DNA of 44,227 nucleotides from positions 1 through 44,227 of the forward strand of contig WFSL01000013.1 in assembly GCA_015486015.1 (NCBI GenBank), in the 5' to 3' direction. This DNA is from Aquificota bacterium. Its GTDB lineage: Bacteria; Thermosulfidibacterota; Thermosulfidibacteria; Thermosulfidibacterales; B14-G1. The notes below the pieces were generated by a model. That model was not told the DNA's origin. It did not search any database and was given only the letters and a program-made list of their open reading frames with translations. The position numbers and the translations under genes were made by a program. This document shows positions 6,585 through 16,714 of the stretch, piece after piece. How positions within the stretch are numbered: position 1 is the stretch's first letter; the number at the start of each line of letters is the position of its first letter.

Positions 6585-6609
6585 CCGTGGGAAAGATCCA
6601 CGGTTTTTT
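6585..6609 (+). terminator. Second terminator-like hairpin before trpE
   Basis: CCGTGG (6585-6590) and CCACGG (6598-6603) form a perfect 6-bp stem with a 7-base loop followed directly by six T residues. It ends 6 bases before the trpE Shine-Dalgarno sequence. CCCATG of terminator region 4 (6560-6565) is complementary to CATGGG (6579-6584) just before this hairpin, so the two elements could interact. Confidence 0.68.
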
Positions 6610-6624
6610 ATTATGGAGGAGGCC

Positions 6625-7992
6625 ATGCTGGTGAAGGAAACGATCCTCGAGAGGAGGGAGCACTTGCTCGTAGGTGAGCGGAGGGCCGACTTGGAAACCC
6701 CTGTATCTATCTTTATGAAACTGCGCCCAATGGGGGCCAATGTCCTCTTGGAGAGTGCTCAGGAGGGTAGGTACTGGGGAAGGTACTCTTTTATTGCCTT
6801 TGGAGAGCCCTGCTTCACTTTTGAGGAGGCGGATTGGCGAGCGTGGGATGAGGTGAGGCGTTTCTTAAGGGATCATCACAGCATGTCATTGATAGATCTG
6901 CCACCCTTTCAGGGAGGACTCGTGGGCCATGTCTCATACGATGCCGTGACTCATATGGAGCCTGTGCCACTTCCACCTGAAGGGCTTATACCAGTCCCAC
7001 AAATGGCCCTTCTGAAAGTGAACAATCTCTTGGTTTTGGACAATTTGAAAGGTTGTCTCTTCTATGTGAGTCGGGACCCCTTGGGAGAGAGCTGGGCCAA
7101 GGAGGTTGAGGCAATACTCTCTACCCCTTTAGAGCCCGCCTCTCAAGGTGATTCATCTTCCTTAGAGGCACAATTGACGTCTACCTTTACCCCTCAGGCA
7201 TACATGGAGGCTGTGGAGAGGACTGTGGAGTATATCAGGGCAGGAGATGCGATTCAGGTGGTGTTGGCCCAGATTCTCACCATCCCTTCACCCGTGGAGC
7301 CATTTTCCCTTTACCGCTCCCTGCGGCATGTGAATCCTTCTCCCTATATGTTCTTCCTGGACATGGGGGCATATCAATTGGTAGGTTCTTCTCCTGAGGT
7401 AATGGTACGTCTCACTGGGAGATTGGTAGAGACCCGGCCTATAGCAGGTACCAGGCCTAAGACAGGGGATCCTGCTGGGGACCAGGCTGCCGTGGAGGAG
7501 CTCCTCTCCGATGAGAAGGAGGCAGCGGAGCACGTGATGCTGGTGGACTTGGCCAGGAATGACTTGGGGCGAGTCTCGGAGATAGGCACTGTGGAGGTGA
7601 CAGAGTTTAGGAAGGTGGAGGCGTACTCTCACGTTTTCCACTTGGTCTCTCATGTGAAGGGAAGGCTGAGAGAAGGACTTGATGCCATAGATGTAATCCG
7701 GGCTACATTCCCGGCAGGCACACTTTCTGGGGCTCCAAAGGTAAGGGCTATGCAAATCATATCTGAATTGGAGCCTGTGAAGAGGGGCTTCTATGGTGGT
7801 ACGGTAGGCTACTTGGACTATGGTGGCAATATGGACACATGTATTGCCATCCGCTCTCTCATCCACAAAGATGGGAAGTATTACTTGGGGGTGGGGGCTG
7901 GGATTGTGGCGGATTCTCTTCCTGAGAGGGAGTATGCTGAGACCATTAGCAAGGCCAAGGGGATGCTTTCAGCTTTGGGGATAGTGCCATGA
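6625..7992 (+). CDS. trpE: Anthranilate synthase component I
   Basis: The large subunit (455 residues) converts chorismate plus ammonia to anthranilate, the first step of tryptophan synthesis. The N-terminal feedback-inhibition motif LLESA (residues 41-45) and NPSPYMFFLDM point to Trp-regulated TrpE rather than PabB. Chorismate-binding motifs include SSPEVMVRLTGRLVETRPIAGTR, DEKEAAEHVMLVDLARNDLGR and FPAGTLSGAPKVRAM. I choose ATG 6625 because GGAGG (6615-6619) is 5 bases before it. In-frame ATGs at 6580 and 6613 lie before the second terminator hairpin and at the ribosome site respectively. It overlaps trpG by 4 bases. Confidence 0.95.
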   Translation: MLVKETILERREHLLVGERRADLETPVSIFMKLRPMGANVLLESAQEGRYWGRYSFIAFGEPCFTFEEADWRAWDEVRRFLRDHHSMSLIDLPPFQGGLVGHVSYDAVTHMEPVPLPPEGLIPVPQMALLKVNNLLVLDNLKGCLFYVSRDPLGESWAKEVEAILSTPLEPASQGDSSSLEAQLTSTFTPQAYMEAVERTVEYIRAGDAIQVVLAQILTIPSPVEPFSLYRSLRHVNPSPYMFFLDMGAYQLVGSSPEVMVRLTGRLVETRPIAGTRPKTGDPAGDQAAVEELLSDEKEAAEHVMLVDLARNDLGRVSEIGTVEVTEFRKVEAYSHVFHLVSHVKGRLREGLDAIDVIRATFPAGTLSGAPKVRAMQIISELEPVKRGFYGGTVGYLDYGGNMDTCIAIRSLIHKDGKYYLGVGAGIVADSLPEREYAETISKAKGMLSALGIVP

Positions 7993-8564
7993 AAGTCTTG
8001 GTGATAGACAACTACGATTCCTTTACCTACAACCTGGTACACATGCTGGGGGTGCTTGGGGCCAAGGTTCACGTGGCAAGGAACGACGATCCCCTTTTGG
8101 ATGATCCCCTTGAAGGCTTTCAGGCCTTAGTGGTGAGCCCAGGTCCTTGCACACCTATGGAAGCGGGGAAGAGCCTCGAGGTGATTCGCCGTTGGAGCGA
8201 GGAGCTCCCTATCTTGGGGGTTTGCTTGGGGCATCAGTGCCTCGCCTCGGCCTTTGGAGGGAAGGTGAAAAGGGCTAAAAGGCTCCTTCATGGCAAGGTC
8301 TCCCCCATATTCCACCATGCGGAAGGGCTGTTTGAGGGCCTGCCAAGTCCCTTTACAGCCTGTCGGTACCACTCTTTAGTGGTGGGGGATCTGCCCAAGG
8401 GGCTGAGGGTGACTGCTACGGATGAAGAGGGTGAGGTAATGGCTATTGCCCATGTAACTCTGCCGCTTTTTGGGGTCCAGTTCCATCCGGAGGCCTATCT
8501 CACCCAGTACGGAAAGGAGCTTATATCCAACTTCTTGCGGATTGCACAGGGGGTAGGGAGATGA
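7989..8564 (+). CDS. trpG: Anthranilate synthase component II (glutamine amidotransferase)
   Basis: This 191-residue class I glutaminase subunit supplies ammonia to TrpE. The catalytic triad is visible: Cys79 in LGVCLGHQ, and His166 with Glu168 in GVQFHPEA. It begins VLVIDNYDSFTYNLVHML and carries LLHGKVSPI, both typical of TrpG/PabA. A TrpG may also serve folate synthesis with a PabB encoded elsewhere. It starts in an ATGA overlap with trpE and ends in one with trpD, so the two synthase subunits are translationally coupled. Confidence 0.95.
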   Translation: MKVLVIDNYDSFTYNLVHMLGVLGAKVHVARNDDPLLDDPLEGFQALVVSPGPCTPMEAGKSLEVIRRWSEELPILGVCLGHQCLASAFGGKVKRAKRLLHGKVSPIFHHAEGLFEGLPSPFTACRYHSLVVGDLPKGLRVTATDEEGEVMAIAHVTLPLFGVQFHPEAYLTQYGKELISNFLRIAQGVGR

Positions 8565-9577
8565 GGGCGATCTTGGAGAAGGTGCTTTCTGGCCATGTGC
8601 TGGATCACAGGGAAGGGGAGGAGGTTTTCGGCGCCATGATGGATGGGCTTATGCCTCCCCTATTGATGGCTGCCCTCTTGGCTGGGCTCAGGGTTAGGGG
8701 AGAGGCGCCTGGCGAACTGGCGTCTCTGGCAAGGGTGATGATGGGACGTGCGATAAAGATCCACCCTAAGAGGAGGCCCTTAGTGGATACTTGCGGCACA
8801 GGGGGAGACGGTCAGGGTACTTTAAATATTTCTACCCTCGCTGCCCTTGTGGTAGCTGGAGCGGGGATTCCTGTAGCCAAACATGGAAATCGCTCTGTCT
8901 CCAGCAAGTGTGGCAGTGCCGACGTCTTAGAAGCCCTGGGGCTGAACGTGGCCCTTTCCCCTGAGGACGTGGAAGGCTCTATTGACGAAACGGGTTTCGG
9001 TTTCCTGTTTGCTCCCCTCTTTCACCCTGCCATGGCCCATGCTGCTCCTGTACGGAAGGAGTTGGGGGTGAGGACTATCTTTAACATGCTTGGTCCCATG
9101 GTGAATCCCGCCGGTGTGGAGTATCAAGTGGTGGGAGTCCCTACTGTGGAGGGTGCCAGGACGGTGGCCCATGCCTTTCAGTCTATGGGAAAGGAGAAGG
9201 TTATTGTGATCCATGGGATGGAGGGACTTGACGAGGTGAGTCCCCAGGGAGATACACTCCTCTTGGAGGTGACCGAGGACGGGATAGTGGAGGGGATCGT
9301 TACCCCTTCCTTTTTTGGTTATCCCTCTGTTCCCCTGGACGAGCTTCGAGTGGGTGGTAAGGAGGAGGCAAAGGAAAGGGCTTTAAGGCTCTTGAGGTTA
9401 AACGATGATCCCGCCCTCTATGCGGTGCTCATGGAAGGGGCGTTGGCTATATACTGTGCGGGTAAGGCTTCTACTATTTTGGAGGGGGCAAGACTGGCGG
9501 AGGAGTCCCTCTTTTCTAAAAGGGCCTTGGGGGTATTGGAGAGGGCGGTGGAGTTCTCTCAGCGGGTTCGGTCGTGA
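8561..9577 (+). CDS. trpD: Anthranilate phosphoribosyltransferase
   Basis: This 338-residue enzyme joins anthranilate to PRPP. The PRPP/Mg site is DTCGTGGDG (about residues 76-84), followed by NISTLAALVVAGAGIPVAKHGNRSVSSKCGSADVLEALG. FNMLGPMVNPA and HGMEGLDEVSP are also family signatures. Length is normal. It is a stand-alone enzyme, not fused to trpG as in enterobacteria. The ATG overlaps trpG and the stop overlaps the GTG of trpC. Confidence 0.96.
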   Translation: MRAILEKVLSGHVLDHREGEEVFGAMMDGLMPPLLMAALLAGLRVRGEAPGELASLARVMMGRAIKIHPKRRPLVDTCGTGGDGQGTLNISTLAALVVAGAGIPVAKHGNRSVSSKCGSADVLEALGLNVALSPEDVEGSIDETGFGFLFAPLFHPAMAHAAPVRKELGVRTIFNMLGPMVNPAGVEYQVVGVPTVEGARTVAHAFQSMGKEKVIVIHGMEGLDEVSPQGDTLLLEVTEDGIVEGIVTPSFFGYPSVPLDELRVGGKEEAKERALRLLRLNDDPALYAVLMEGALAIYCAGKASTILEGARLAEESLFSKRALGVLERAVEFSQRVRS

Positions 9578-10353
9578 GTAGGGATTTCTTGCATACGATT
9601 GTTGAGAGAAAGAGGGAGGAGATAGCTTCTCTCTTAAGGGAGTTTCATTTGTTTCGTGCCGAGGAGTATCAGGGGAATGAGAGGCCTTCCTTCCTTTCAT
9701 CCCTCACCATGGGTCTCCCGCCCCGGATTATAGCTGAGGTAAAGCGTGCTTCTCCCAGCAAGGGAGCTCTTAATCCTTCCTTGGATCCTGCAAATCAGGC
9801 TTGCCTGTATCAAAAGGGTGGAGCCGTTGCCGTTTCTGTCCTTACCGACTCCCACTTTCAAGGTACCCTTGGCGACCTGAGGGCCGTGGCAGATGCCGTT
9901 GACTTGCCTGTGCTTCGTAAGGACTTTATCTTGGATCCTGTTCAACTCATAGAGGGTCTTGCAGCTGGGGCTTCTGCGGTGCTCCTCATAATAGCCATCT
10001 TGGATGGGGATACGGTAGGCAGGTTGGTAGAAGAGGCCCTAAGAATGGGGTTGGAGCCCCTATTGGAGGTACATAGTGAAGGGGAACTCGAGGTGGCCCT
10101 ATCCACCAGGGCCAGGGTTATCGGCATCAATAGCCGTGACCTCAGGACCTTCGAGGTGGATTTAGGGGTAGTGGAGGCCTTGGCTCCCTTAGTTCCTCAG
10201 GATAGGGTGGTAGTGGCGGAGAGTGGTGTGTCTAATCGGAGAGATATGGAGAGGCTCATGGCCGTCGGGGTGGAAAACTTTCTTGTTGGGGAGGCCTTGG
10301 TTAGTGCAAGCGATCCAGTGGCCAAGTTGAGGGAGTTAAAGGGTTATGGTTAG
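9574..10353 (+). CDS. trpC: Indole-3-glycerol phosphate synthase
   Basis: This 259-residue TIM-barrel enzyme decarboxylates and closes the ring of CdRP to give indole-3-glycerol phosphate. Motifs: IIAEVKRASPSKG (catalytic Lys), AVSVLTDSHFQGTLGDL, LPVLRKDFILDPVQL, IGINSRDLRTFEVDL, and VVAESGVSNRRDM. The GTG start lies in a GTGA overlap with trpD. The last 8 bases overlap trpF in another frame. It is a monofunctional enzyme, not the TrpC-TrpF fusion of enterobacteria. Confidence 0.96.
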   Translation: MSRDFLHTIVERKREEIASLLREFHLFRAEEYQGNERPSFLSSLTMGLPPRIIAEVKRASPSKGALNPSLDPANQACLYQKGGAVAVSVLTDSHFQGTLGDLRAVADAVDLPVLRKDFILDPVQLIEGLAAGASAVLLIIAILDGDTVGRLVEEALRMGLEPLLEVHSEGELEVALSTRARVIGINSRDLRTFEVDLGVVEALAPLVPQDRVVVAESGVSNRRDMERLMAVGVENFLVGEALVSASDPVAKLRELKGYG

Positions 10354-10975
10354 GGTGAAAATCTGTGGTATCACGCGTCAGGAGGATGCCTTAGCAGCCA
10401 TGAGGGCTGGGGCTCATGCGCTGGGGCTGGTCTTTTATCCCCAAAGTCCACGTTTCGTTTCGCCCTCTTTAGCCAAGAGAATGATTTCCTCCTTGCCTCC
10501 CTTAGTCTCTTGGGTGGGTGTTTTTGTGGATTACCCTGTGGAAGGCGCCATTGAGACTGCCCGTCAAGTAGGTGTAGACACCATCCAACTCCATGGTCGT
10601 GTATCGCCCTATGAGTGTCGTTATTACTTAGAAAAGGGATTCAAGGTGATAAGGTCTGTAAGGGTGGGCTCGGAGGAAGACTTGAAGGGCATAGAGAAGT
10701 ACCGTGGCGCCGTGTCTGCTATCCTGCTGGACACCAAGATCCCTGGCCTGTATGGTGGGACGGGAAGAACGTTTCCGTGGGAGTTGGCGAGGTTGGTGGA
10801 GGGATTTCACGTGATTCTGGCAGGGGGGCTTAACCAGGACAATGTGGCTCAGGCCATTGGGGAGGTCCGACCCTGGGGAGTGGATGTATCATCTGGGGTG
10901 GAGAAGGAGCCTGGGATAAAGGACCATCGGTTGATGGAGCTCTTTGTAAGGAGGGTCATGGAGGTGCGAGGATGA
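10346..10975 (+). CDS. trpF: Phosphoribosylanthranilate isomerase
   Basis: This 209-residue TIM-barrel isomerase converts PRA to CdRP. Signature segments are [20 protein letters not shown] (catalytic Cys), [40 protein letters not shown] (general acid Asp) and [11 protein letters not shown]...GVDVSSGVE. It overlaps trpC by 8 bases and trpB by 4, consistent with coupled translation. Confidence 0.95.
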   Translation: MVRVKICGITRQEDALAAMRAGAHALGLVFYPQSPRFVSPSLAKRMISSLPPLVSWVGVFVDYPVEGAIETARQVGVDTIQLHGRVSPYECRYYLEKGFKVIRSVRVGSEEDLKGIEKYRGAVSAILLDTKIPGLYGGTGRTFPWELARLVEGFHVILAGGLNQDNVAQAIGEVRPWGVDVSSGVEKEPGIKDHRLMELFVRRVMEVRG

Positions 10976-12147
10976 ATAAGGGGACGACGAGGGCGTTGAG
11001 ATTTGGGGGGCGGTATGTAGCAGAGACCTTGTATACCCCCCTGTTGGAGTTGGAGGAGGCCTGGATGGCCTGTACTCAGGATCCAGGCTTTGAAGAGGAG
11101 CTTGGTAGCCTCCTTGCCTCTTATGTAGGGAGACCTACCCCCCTTTATTTTGCTGATCGTCTCAGTCACGAGGTGGGTTGCAAGGTGTATCTCAAAAGGG
11201 AGGACCTTTGCCACACAGGTGCCCACAAAATCAACAATACACTAGGTCAGTGCCTGTTGACCAGGAGAATGGGGAAGACCAGGGTGATTGCTGAGACGGG
11301 TGCGGGTCAGCATGGGGTGGCCACTGCTACCGCTGCGGCCCTCTTGGGATTGGAGTGTGAGGTGTATATGGGGGTCCAGGATATGAGGCGCCAGGCACTG
11401 AACGTCTTTCGCATGGAGCTGCTTGGAGCAAGGGTGATCCCTGTTGAGGGGGGAAGTCAGACCTTGAAGGATGCTATCAATGAGGCCTTGAGGGATTGGG
11501 CAGCCAATCTCGACAGTACCCACTATGTGATCGGCTCTGTGGTGGGCCCCCATCCTTATCCCACTATGGTAAGAGATTTCCAAGCTGTGATTGGCAAAGA
11601 GGCTAAGCGCCAGATCCTGGAGGCAGAGGGCCGCCTACCCACCCACTGTGTAGCATGTGTGGGTGGCGGTTCCAATGCCTTAGGTCTCTTTTATCCTATG
11701 GAGGGGGATCCTGTGGAGTTCATAGGGGTGGAGGCGGCTGGCGCAGAGACCCTCTCTCTCCGAGGGGAGCCTGGGGTGTTGCATGGTTTTCACTCTTATT
11801 TCATCCAGGATCCCCATGGACAGATTATACCTACAGATGCCATCGCTGCTGGTTTGGACTATCCCGGTGTGGGACCTCAGCATAGCATTTATAGGGAGAC
11901 AGGTAGGGCCAGGTACTTTTCCATTTCTCGTGAGGAGGCCCTGAGGGGTTTTGTCACCCTCTCCCGCTTGGAAGGAATCATTCCTGCCTTGGAGAGTGCC
12001 CATGCTGTGGGGTGGCTATTGGCGCATAAGGAGGAGCTTTCTCCTGATGCCCTGGTGGTGGTTTGCCTTTCAGGCAGGGGTGATAAGGATGTTCAGTCGG
12101 TGGAGGAGATGCTCTCGGCTAAAGGGTCTGGATTGGAGTGTGTGTGA
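10972..12147 (+). CDS. trpB: Tryptophan synthase beta chain
   Basis: This 391-residue PLP enzyme condenses indole with serine. PLP lysine Lys86 lies in [13 protein letters not shown], and the phosphate loop is [10 protein letters not shown]. Other blocks are [40 protein letters not shown] and [10 protein letters not shown]. Residue spacing and length match TrpB1, the partner of TrpA, rather than the longer TrpB2. It starts in an ATGA overlap with trpF; its stop shares one base with the trpA start. Confidence 0.97.
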   Translation: MNKGTTRALRFGGRYVAETLYTPLLELEEAWMACTQDPGFEEELGSLLASYVGRPTPLYFADRLSHEVGCKVYLKREDLCHTGAHKINNTLGQCLLTRRMGKTRVIAETGAGQHGVATATAAALLGLECEVYMGVQDMRRQALNVFRMELLGARVIPVEGGSQTLKDAINEALRDWAANLDSTHYVIGSVVGPHPYPTMVRDFQAVIGKEAKRQILEAEGRLPTHCVACVGGGSNALGLFYPMEGDPVEFIGVEAAGAETLSLRGEPGVLHGFHSYFIQDPHGQIIPTDAIAAGLDYPGVGPQHSIYRETGRARYFSISREEALRGFVTLSRLEGIIPALESAHAVGWLLAHKEELSPDALVVVCLSGRGDKDVQSVEEMLSAKGSGLECV

Positions 12148-12935
12148 TGGGCGATGTAAGCGAGAGATTGAACGAGATCAGGGGATGCGGGGTCAAGGGG
12201 ATCATACCCTATATAGTGGCTGGGTATCCCAGCCTTTCAGCTTCCATGGAGCTGCTATTGGCCTTGGGAGAGCAAGGGGCCACGGCTATTGAGGTAGGGA
12301 TCCCCTTTTCTGATCCTATGGCGGACGGTCCAGTGATACAGGAGGCCCATGCCCATGCCCTTAGGGAAGGCGTCACTCCTATTTCTATTTTGGAGGCCTT
12401 GGATCAGCTTAAGGGGAAGGTGAATATGCCCCTTATCCTCATGACTTACTATAATCTTGTTTTTCGCATGGGTGAGGAAGCCTTTGCCCAGATGGCCAAA
12501 GGAGCAGGGGTGGCAGGTGCCATTATCCCGGATTTGCCTCCGGAGGAGGCTGGAGATTGGATAGAAGCGGCCAATGTAGAGGGCCTGGATACTATCTTTC
12601 TTGTTGCTCCCAACACCCTACCCGATAGGATTGAGACCATTGCCTCTGTCACCTCGGGATTTCTTTACTATTTGGCATTGAAAGGGGTGACAGGTTCCCC
12701 CATTGAGGATCTGCAAGCAGTGGTGAGGGGCCTTGATCGGGTGAGGAAGGTGACCAATAAACCTCTCTGCGTGGGGTTTGGCATCTCCTCCCAGCAAGAG
12801 GTAAGTCAACTTTCTCCCCATTGCGATGGACTAATCGTAGGATCTTCGCTTTTAAGGGCACTTAAAGATAAAGGGATAAACGGGGCGATCTCCTTCTTCA
12901 GGGCCCTTGTAGAGGCCCTTCTTATACCCCAGTGA
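12147..12935 (+). CDS. trpA: Tryptophan synthase alpha chain
   Basis: This 262-residue TIM barrel releases indole from indole-3-glycerol phosphate for TrpB. Motifs: IPYIVAGYPS, AIEVGIPFSDPMADGPVIQ (catalytic Glu and Asp), LILMTYYN, GAIIPDLPPEEA, LVAPNTLP and GVTGS, then CVGFGISSQQ. ATG 12147 follows GGAG (12135-12138) at 8 bases; an in-frame GTG at 12138 is possible. It ends the operon and overlaps the convergent alaS by 14 bases, with no terminator visible. Confidence 0.94.
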   Translation: MGDVSERLNEIRGCGVKGIIPYIVAGYPSLSASMELLLALGEQGATAIEVGIPFSDPMADGPVIQEAHAHALREGVTPISILEALDQLKGKVNMPLILMTYYNLVFRMGEEAFAQMAKGAGVAGAIIPDLPPEEAGDWIEAANVEGLDTIFLVAPNTLPDRIETIASVTSGFLYYLALKGVTGSPIEDLQAVVRGLDRVRKVTNKPLCVGFGISSQQEVSQLSPHCDGLIVGSSLLRALKDKGINGAISFFRALVEALLIPQ

Positions 12936-15567
12936 GCCTCTCTTTTACCATGGAGTAGAATGTACTTACAGCTTCTGCTATCTTCTGGGGCCTTTTACCT
13001 CCTGCTTGTGCGATATCCGGCCGTCCTCCTCCGCCTCCTCCTACGATGGGGGCCAAGGTCTTTACAATCTCCCCTGCATGGAGTCTCTCACCTGCTATAT
13101 CCTTTGTGAGGGCACATAGAAGCGTCGCTTTCTCGCCCTGGGCGGAAGCCAGGAGCAGTGCCGATGTGCCCAATCTTTCCCTAAGCCTGTCGGCCATGGA
13201 CCTAAGGGCCTCTGTATCTGCTCCGTCCATCCGGACAGCCAAGACCTTTACTCCTTCTACCTCCCTCACCTCTGAGAGTAAGTCCATGGTGGCCTGAGAG
13301 GCCAGTTGATTCTTTAGTTTGGAGACCTCCTTTTCCAGCTCTTTCACTTGGGCTATGAGGCGCTCAACACGTTGGAGCTCCTGGCCAGGGCGTGCCTTTA
13401 GCAGTTCACCGATGGATCTTAGGGTTTCATCTTTTTCCCGGAAATGCTTTAAGAGAGCACCTCGGGCCAAGGCTTCTATCCTCCGGACCCCTGCTGCTAC
13501 TCCCCCTTCGTGCATTATCTTGAACATCCCAATGCTGCCTGTCCTCTCTACATGAGTCCCTGCGCACAGCTCTTTGCTGAAGTCACCTACCATAACTAAG
13601 CGCACGGTGTCCCCATATTTCTCATCGAAAAGGGCCATGGCTCCCATCTCTATGGCGGTATCAAGATCAGTGGTTAGGGTTTGAACGGGGTGATCTTCCC
13701 AGATCTGCCTGTTCACCAAGCCTTCCACCTTTTCTATCTCTTGGGGAGCAAGGGGGGCAAAGTGGGTGAAGTCGAATCTGAGCCTATCGGGAGAAACTAA
13801 GGAGCCTGCCTGCTTTACATGGTCTCCCAGCACCTGCCTTAAGGCCCAATGGAGGATATGGGTGGCTGTATGATGGGCCATAGTATCTCTTCTCTTCTCC
13901 ATATCTACAGAGGCGAGCACTTTGTCACCTATCCTTAGCTCCCCCTTTGCCATCACCCCCTTGTGGACAAACAGGTTTGGCAAGGGTTTTTGGGTGTCGG
14001 TCACTTGAAACAGGCCCTTGGAATGCCTCAAGATCCCAGTATCTCCTACCTGTCCCCCAGCCTCTCCATAGAAAGGGGTTCTGTCGAGGATTACCTCTCC
14101 CTCTTCCCCTTCTATCAGCATCTCCACCCTCTCTTCCCCCTTGATAAGTGCGATCACCTCCCCCTCGTCCTCCAAACGCTCGTATCCAGTGAAGACCCCA
14201 GGACCCTTCTCCTTGTATATGGCCTCGTACACAGGAGGAGCCTCTACTCCTTGCCCTCCCCAACTGGCCCTGGCCTGTTCTCTCTGTTTGGACATTTCTC
14301 TCTCGAAGCCCTCCAGGTCCACCTCCAAGCCTTGCTCCTTGGCCACGTCCTGGGCCAGGTCCAAAGGGAAACCGAAGGTGTCATAGAGCTTGAAAAGAGA
14401 CCTTCCTGCTAACACCCTATCGCCTTTCTTCTTGGCACTCTCGACCATTTCATCTAATACCCTAAGGCCGTACTCCAGGGTGTATGCAAATCTCTCTTCT
14501 TCCATTCTCGTGATCTTTGTGATCAGCTCCTTTGCCTTTATCAATTCGGGATATGGGCCCTTCATCACCTCGACTACCTGCTCAGCCACCTTAAAGAGGA
14601 AGGGGTCACTCAGCCCTAATAACCTACCATGTCGGGCAGCTCTTCTCAGTATCCTCCTAAGCACATATCCTCTCCCTTCGTTGGAGGGGAGCACGCCGTC
14701 CGCTATCAGGAATGCTGTAGCACGTGCATGATCGGCTATTACCCTTATAGAGATGTCTGCCTTGGGATCGCTTCCATACGGGATCCCCGAGAGCTCATCC
14801 ACAAAGGCGATGAGGGGTTTAAAGAGATCAGTATCAAAGTTTGAGCGTACCCCCTGTAGAACCGCCACTATTCTCTCCAGCCCCATCCCTGTATCAATGC
14901 TGGGTTTGGGTAAGGGTTCCAAGTTCCCCTTTTTATCCCTATTAAACTGCATGAAAACCAGGTTCCACAGCTCAAGGAAGCGACCGCACTCGCAGTGAAT
15001 GTCACATGATGGACCGCAAGCCATCTCCTCTCCCTGATCTATGATGATCTCCGAGCAGGGACCACATGGTCCTGTGTCTCCCATGGACCAGAAGTTATCC
15101 TTTTCGCCTAAGCGTACAATCCTCTCTTTGGGGAAACCCACCTCGCTGGTCCAGAGCTCGAAGGCTTCATCGTCATCTTTGTACACGCTTACCCACAGTC
15201 TCTCTTTTGGAAGCTTGAAGATCTCTGTAAGAAGTTCCCAGGCGAATAGGATAGCTTCCCTCTTGAAGTAGTCGCCAAAGGAAAAGTTACCCAGCATCTC
15301 AAAGAACGTGTGATGGCGCGCCGTATACCCTACGTTCTCCAGATCGTTATGCTTTCCACCAGCCCTCACACACTTTTGGCATGAGGTAGCCCTGGTGTAA
15401 GGGCGCTTCTCCTTCCCAAGGAAGGTGTCTTTGAACTGAACCATCCCTGCATTGGTGAAGAGGAGCGTAGGGTCACTGTGAGGCACCAACGAGGAGCTGG
15501 GCACCCGGGTATGGCCTTTGCTCTCGAAGTAACTTAAAAAAGCCTCCCTAACTTCATCGGTAGTCAT
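12922..15567 (-). CDS. alaS: Alanine--tRNA ligase
   Basis: This 881-residue class II synthetase charges tRNA-Ala. In order it has the catalytic domain (HTRVPSSSLVPHSDPTLLFTNAGM, then RHHTFFEMLGNFSFGDYFK), the tRNA-recognition helices, and the editing domain with zinc motifs HHTATH and CAGTHVERTG. The C-terminal C-Ala domain has GGGGGGRPDIAQAGG. All conserved editing ligands are present, so mischarged Ser/Gly should be cleared. The ATG lies 14 bases inside pilT, implying coupling. It follows recA-pilT in the place where recX-alaS is common. Confidence 0.97.
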   Translation of the reverse strand: MTTDEVREAFLSYFESKGHTRVPSSSLVPHSDPTLLFTNAGMVQFKDTFLGKEKRPYTRATSCQKCVRAGGKHNDLENVGYTARHHTFFEMLGNFSFGDYFKREAILFAWELLTEIFKLPKERLWVSVYKDDDEAFELWTSEVGFPKERIVRLGEKDNFWSMGDTGPCGPCSEIIIDQGEEMACGPSCDIHCECGRFLELWNLVFMQFNRDKKGNLEPLPKPSIDTGMGLERIVAVLQGVRSNFDTDLFKPLIAFVDELSGIPYGSDPKADISIRVIADHARATAFLIADGVLPSNEGRGYVLRRILRRAARHGRLLGLSDPFLFKVAEQVVEVMKGPYPELIKAKELITKITRMEEERFAYTLEYGLRVLDEMVESAKKKGDRVLAGRSLFKLYDTFGFPLDLAQDVAKEQGLEVDLEGFEREMSKQREQARASWGGQGVEAPPVYEAIYKEKGPGVFTGYERLEDEGEVIALIKGEERVEMLIEGEEGEVILDRTPFYGEAGGQVGDTGILRHSKGLFQVTDTQKPLPNLFVHKGVMAKGELRIGDKVLASVDMEKRRDTMAHHTATHILHWALRQVLGDHVKQAGSLVSPDRLRFDFTHFAPLAPQEIEKVEGLVNRQIWEDHPVQTLTTDLDTAIEMGAMALFDEKYGDTVRLVMVGDFSKELCAGTHVERTGSIGMFKIMHEGGVAAGVRRIEALARGALLKHFREKDETLRSIGELLKARPGQELQRVERLIAQVKELEKEVSKLKNQLASQATMDLLSEVREVEGVKVLAVRMDGADTEALRSMADRLRERLGTSALLLASAQGEKATLLCALTKDIAGERLHAGEIVKTLAPIVGGGGGGRPDIAQAGGKRPQKIAEAVSTFYSMVKERLTGV

Positions 15568-16714
15568 TGTTGCTCTCCTGCTTCAAAGCCCCTTCTAACT
15601 CCAGCTTGGTCATCTCTGCAGCGGATAAGATTCCCCTGATCCTCAGTCTGAACTCGTCGGGATTGCTGCACTGGAGAAGGGCCTCCTCCAGTGTGATAAG
15701 CCCCCTTTGGTAAAGGTCGAACAAGGACTGGTCAAATGTTTGCATCCCATGCTGTGAGTATCCTTCGGCCATAAGGGACCTGATGGTCTTAAACTTCTCT
15801 GGCACGAGGATAGCTTCCCTTATTGCAGGGGTGGCGATGAGGATCTCTGTGGCCGGGACACGTCCTGAGCCTTTTCTCCTAACTAACCTCATAGATATCA
15901 CCGCTTTGAGTACAGAGGCCAACTGGATGCGTATCTGTCTCTGGTGATAAGGGGGGAAAACAGAGATGATGCGGTTCACCGTTTCTGGGGCATCCAGTGT
16001 GTGGAGGGTGGACATCACCAAATGTCCTGTCTCGGCTGCCGTAAGGGCTGTTTCCATAGTCTCTAAATCCCTCATCTCCCCTACCATGATCACGTCTGGA
16101 TCCTGTCTGAGGGCACTCCTAAAGGCTGTATGGAAATCCAGAACATCAGTGCCCACCTCCCTTTGGGATATAATTCCTTTTTTGTCCTTGATGAGGTACT
16201 CAACAGGATCCTCTATGGTTATGATGTTAGCGGTTTTGTTCTGGTTAATATGTTCGATCATGGCGGCAAGAGTGGTAGACTTTCCGGAGCCTGTGGTGCC
16301 TGTTACCAGTATAAGCCCTCTTGGTTCCATAGCCAAGTCCTTAAGGATAGGAGGGAGGTTCAAGTCTTCTATGCTGGGGACCTCCGTGGGGATGTGGCGC
16401 ATGGCAATGGATATAGTGCTTCTCTGGATGTACACACTTACCCTAAAACGACCCAATCCTGGTACCCCATAGCTACACTCTGCCTGGAGTTCCTCTTCTA
16501 ATCTTCTCTGGAGCCGTGGAGGCAGGATCCTTTCTGCCAACGCCTTTACTTCCTCTGCCCCCAACCTGGGATAGCCACTTTGCCGATAGAGGATTCCATC
16601 TATGCGAAACACAGGGGGATTTCCTGCTTTTAAGTGGATATCGGAAGCACCTTGCTCTACTGCATCCTGTAGTAGCAATTCAAGGTCTATCCCCGTGGCC
16701 TGCTCTGCCTTCAT
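15554..16714 (-). CDS. pilT: PilT-like twitching ATPase
   Basis: This 386-residue secretion ATPase of the PilT family is the retraction motor of type IV pili. It has the N-terminal PAS-like domain ([19 protein letters not shown]), Walker [10 protein letters not shown] (139-147), the Asp box ITIEDPVEY, Walker [15 protein letters not shown], and the His box [11 protein letters not shown]. The PilT-specific C-terminal region with AIREAIL and the retraction-associated helix is visible ([19 protein letters not shown]). A PilU paralogue cannot be excluded. No other pilus gene is in the window. The ATG overlaps the recA stop by 4 bases. Confidence 0.92.
   Translation of the reverse strand: MKAEQATGIDLELLLQDAVEQGASDIHLKAGNPPVFRIDGILYRQSGYPRLGAEEVKALAERILPPRLQRRLEEELQAECSYGVPGLGRFRVSVYIQRSTISIAMRHIPTEVPSIEDLNLPPILKDLAMEPRGLILVTGTTGSGKSTTLAAMIEHINQNKTANIITIEDPVEYLIKDKKGIISQREVGTDVLDFHTAFRSALRQDPDVIMVGEMRDLETMETALTAAETGHLVMSTLHTLDAPETVNRIISVFPPYHQRQIRIQLASVLKAVISMRLVRRKGSGRVPATEILIATPAIREAILVPEKFKTIRSLMAEGYSQHGMQTFDQSLFDLYQRGLITLEEALLQCSNPDEFRLRIRGILSAAEMTKLELEGALKQESNNDYR

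Noticed and set aside
6580-6624. A longer TrpE starting at ATG 6580.
   Set aside because: It would place the second terminator hairpin and the ribosome-binding site inside the gene, and the extra residues do not look like TrpE.
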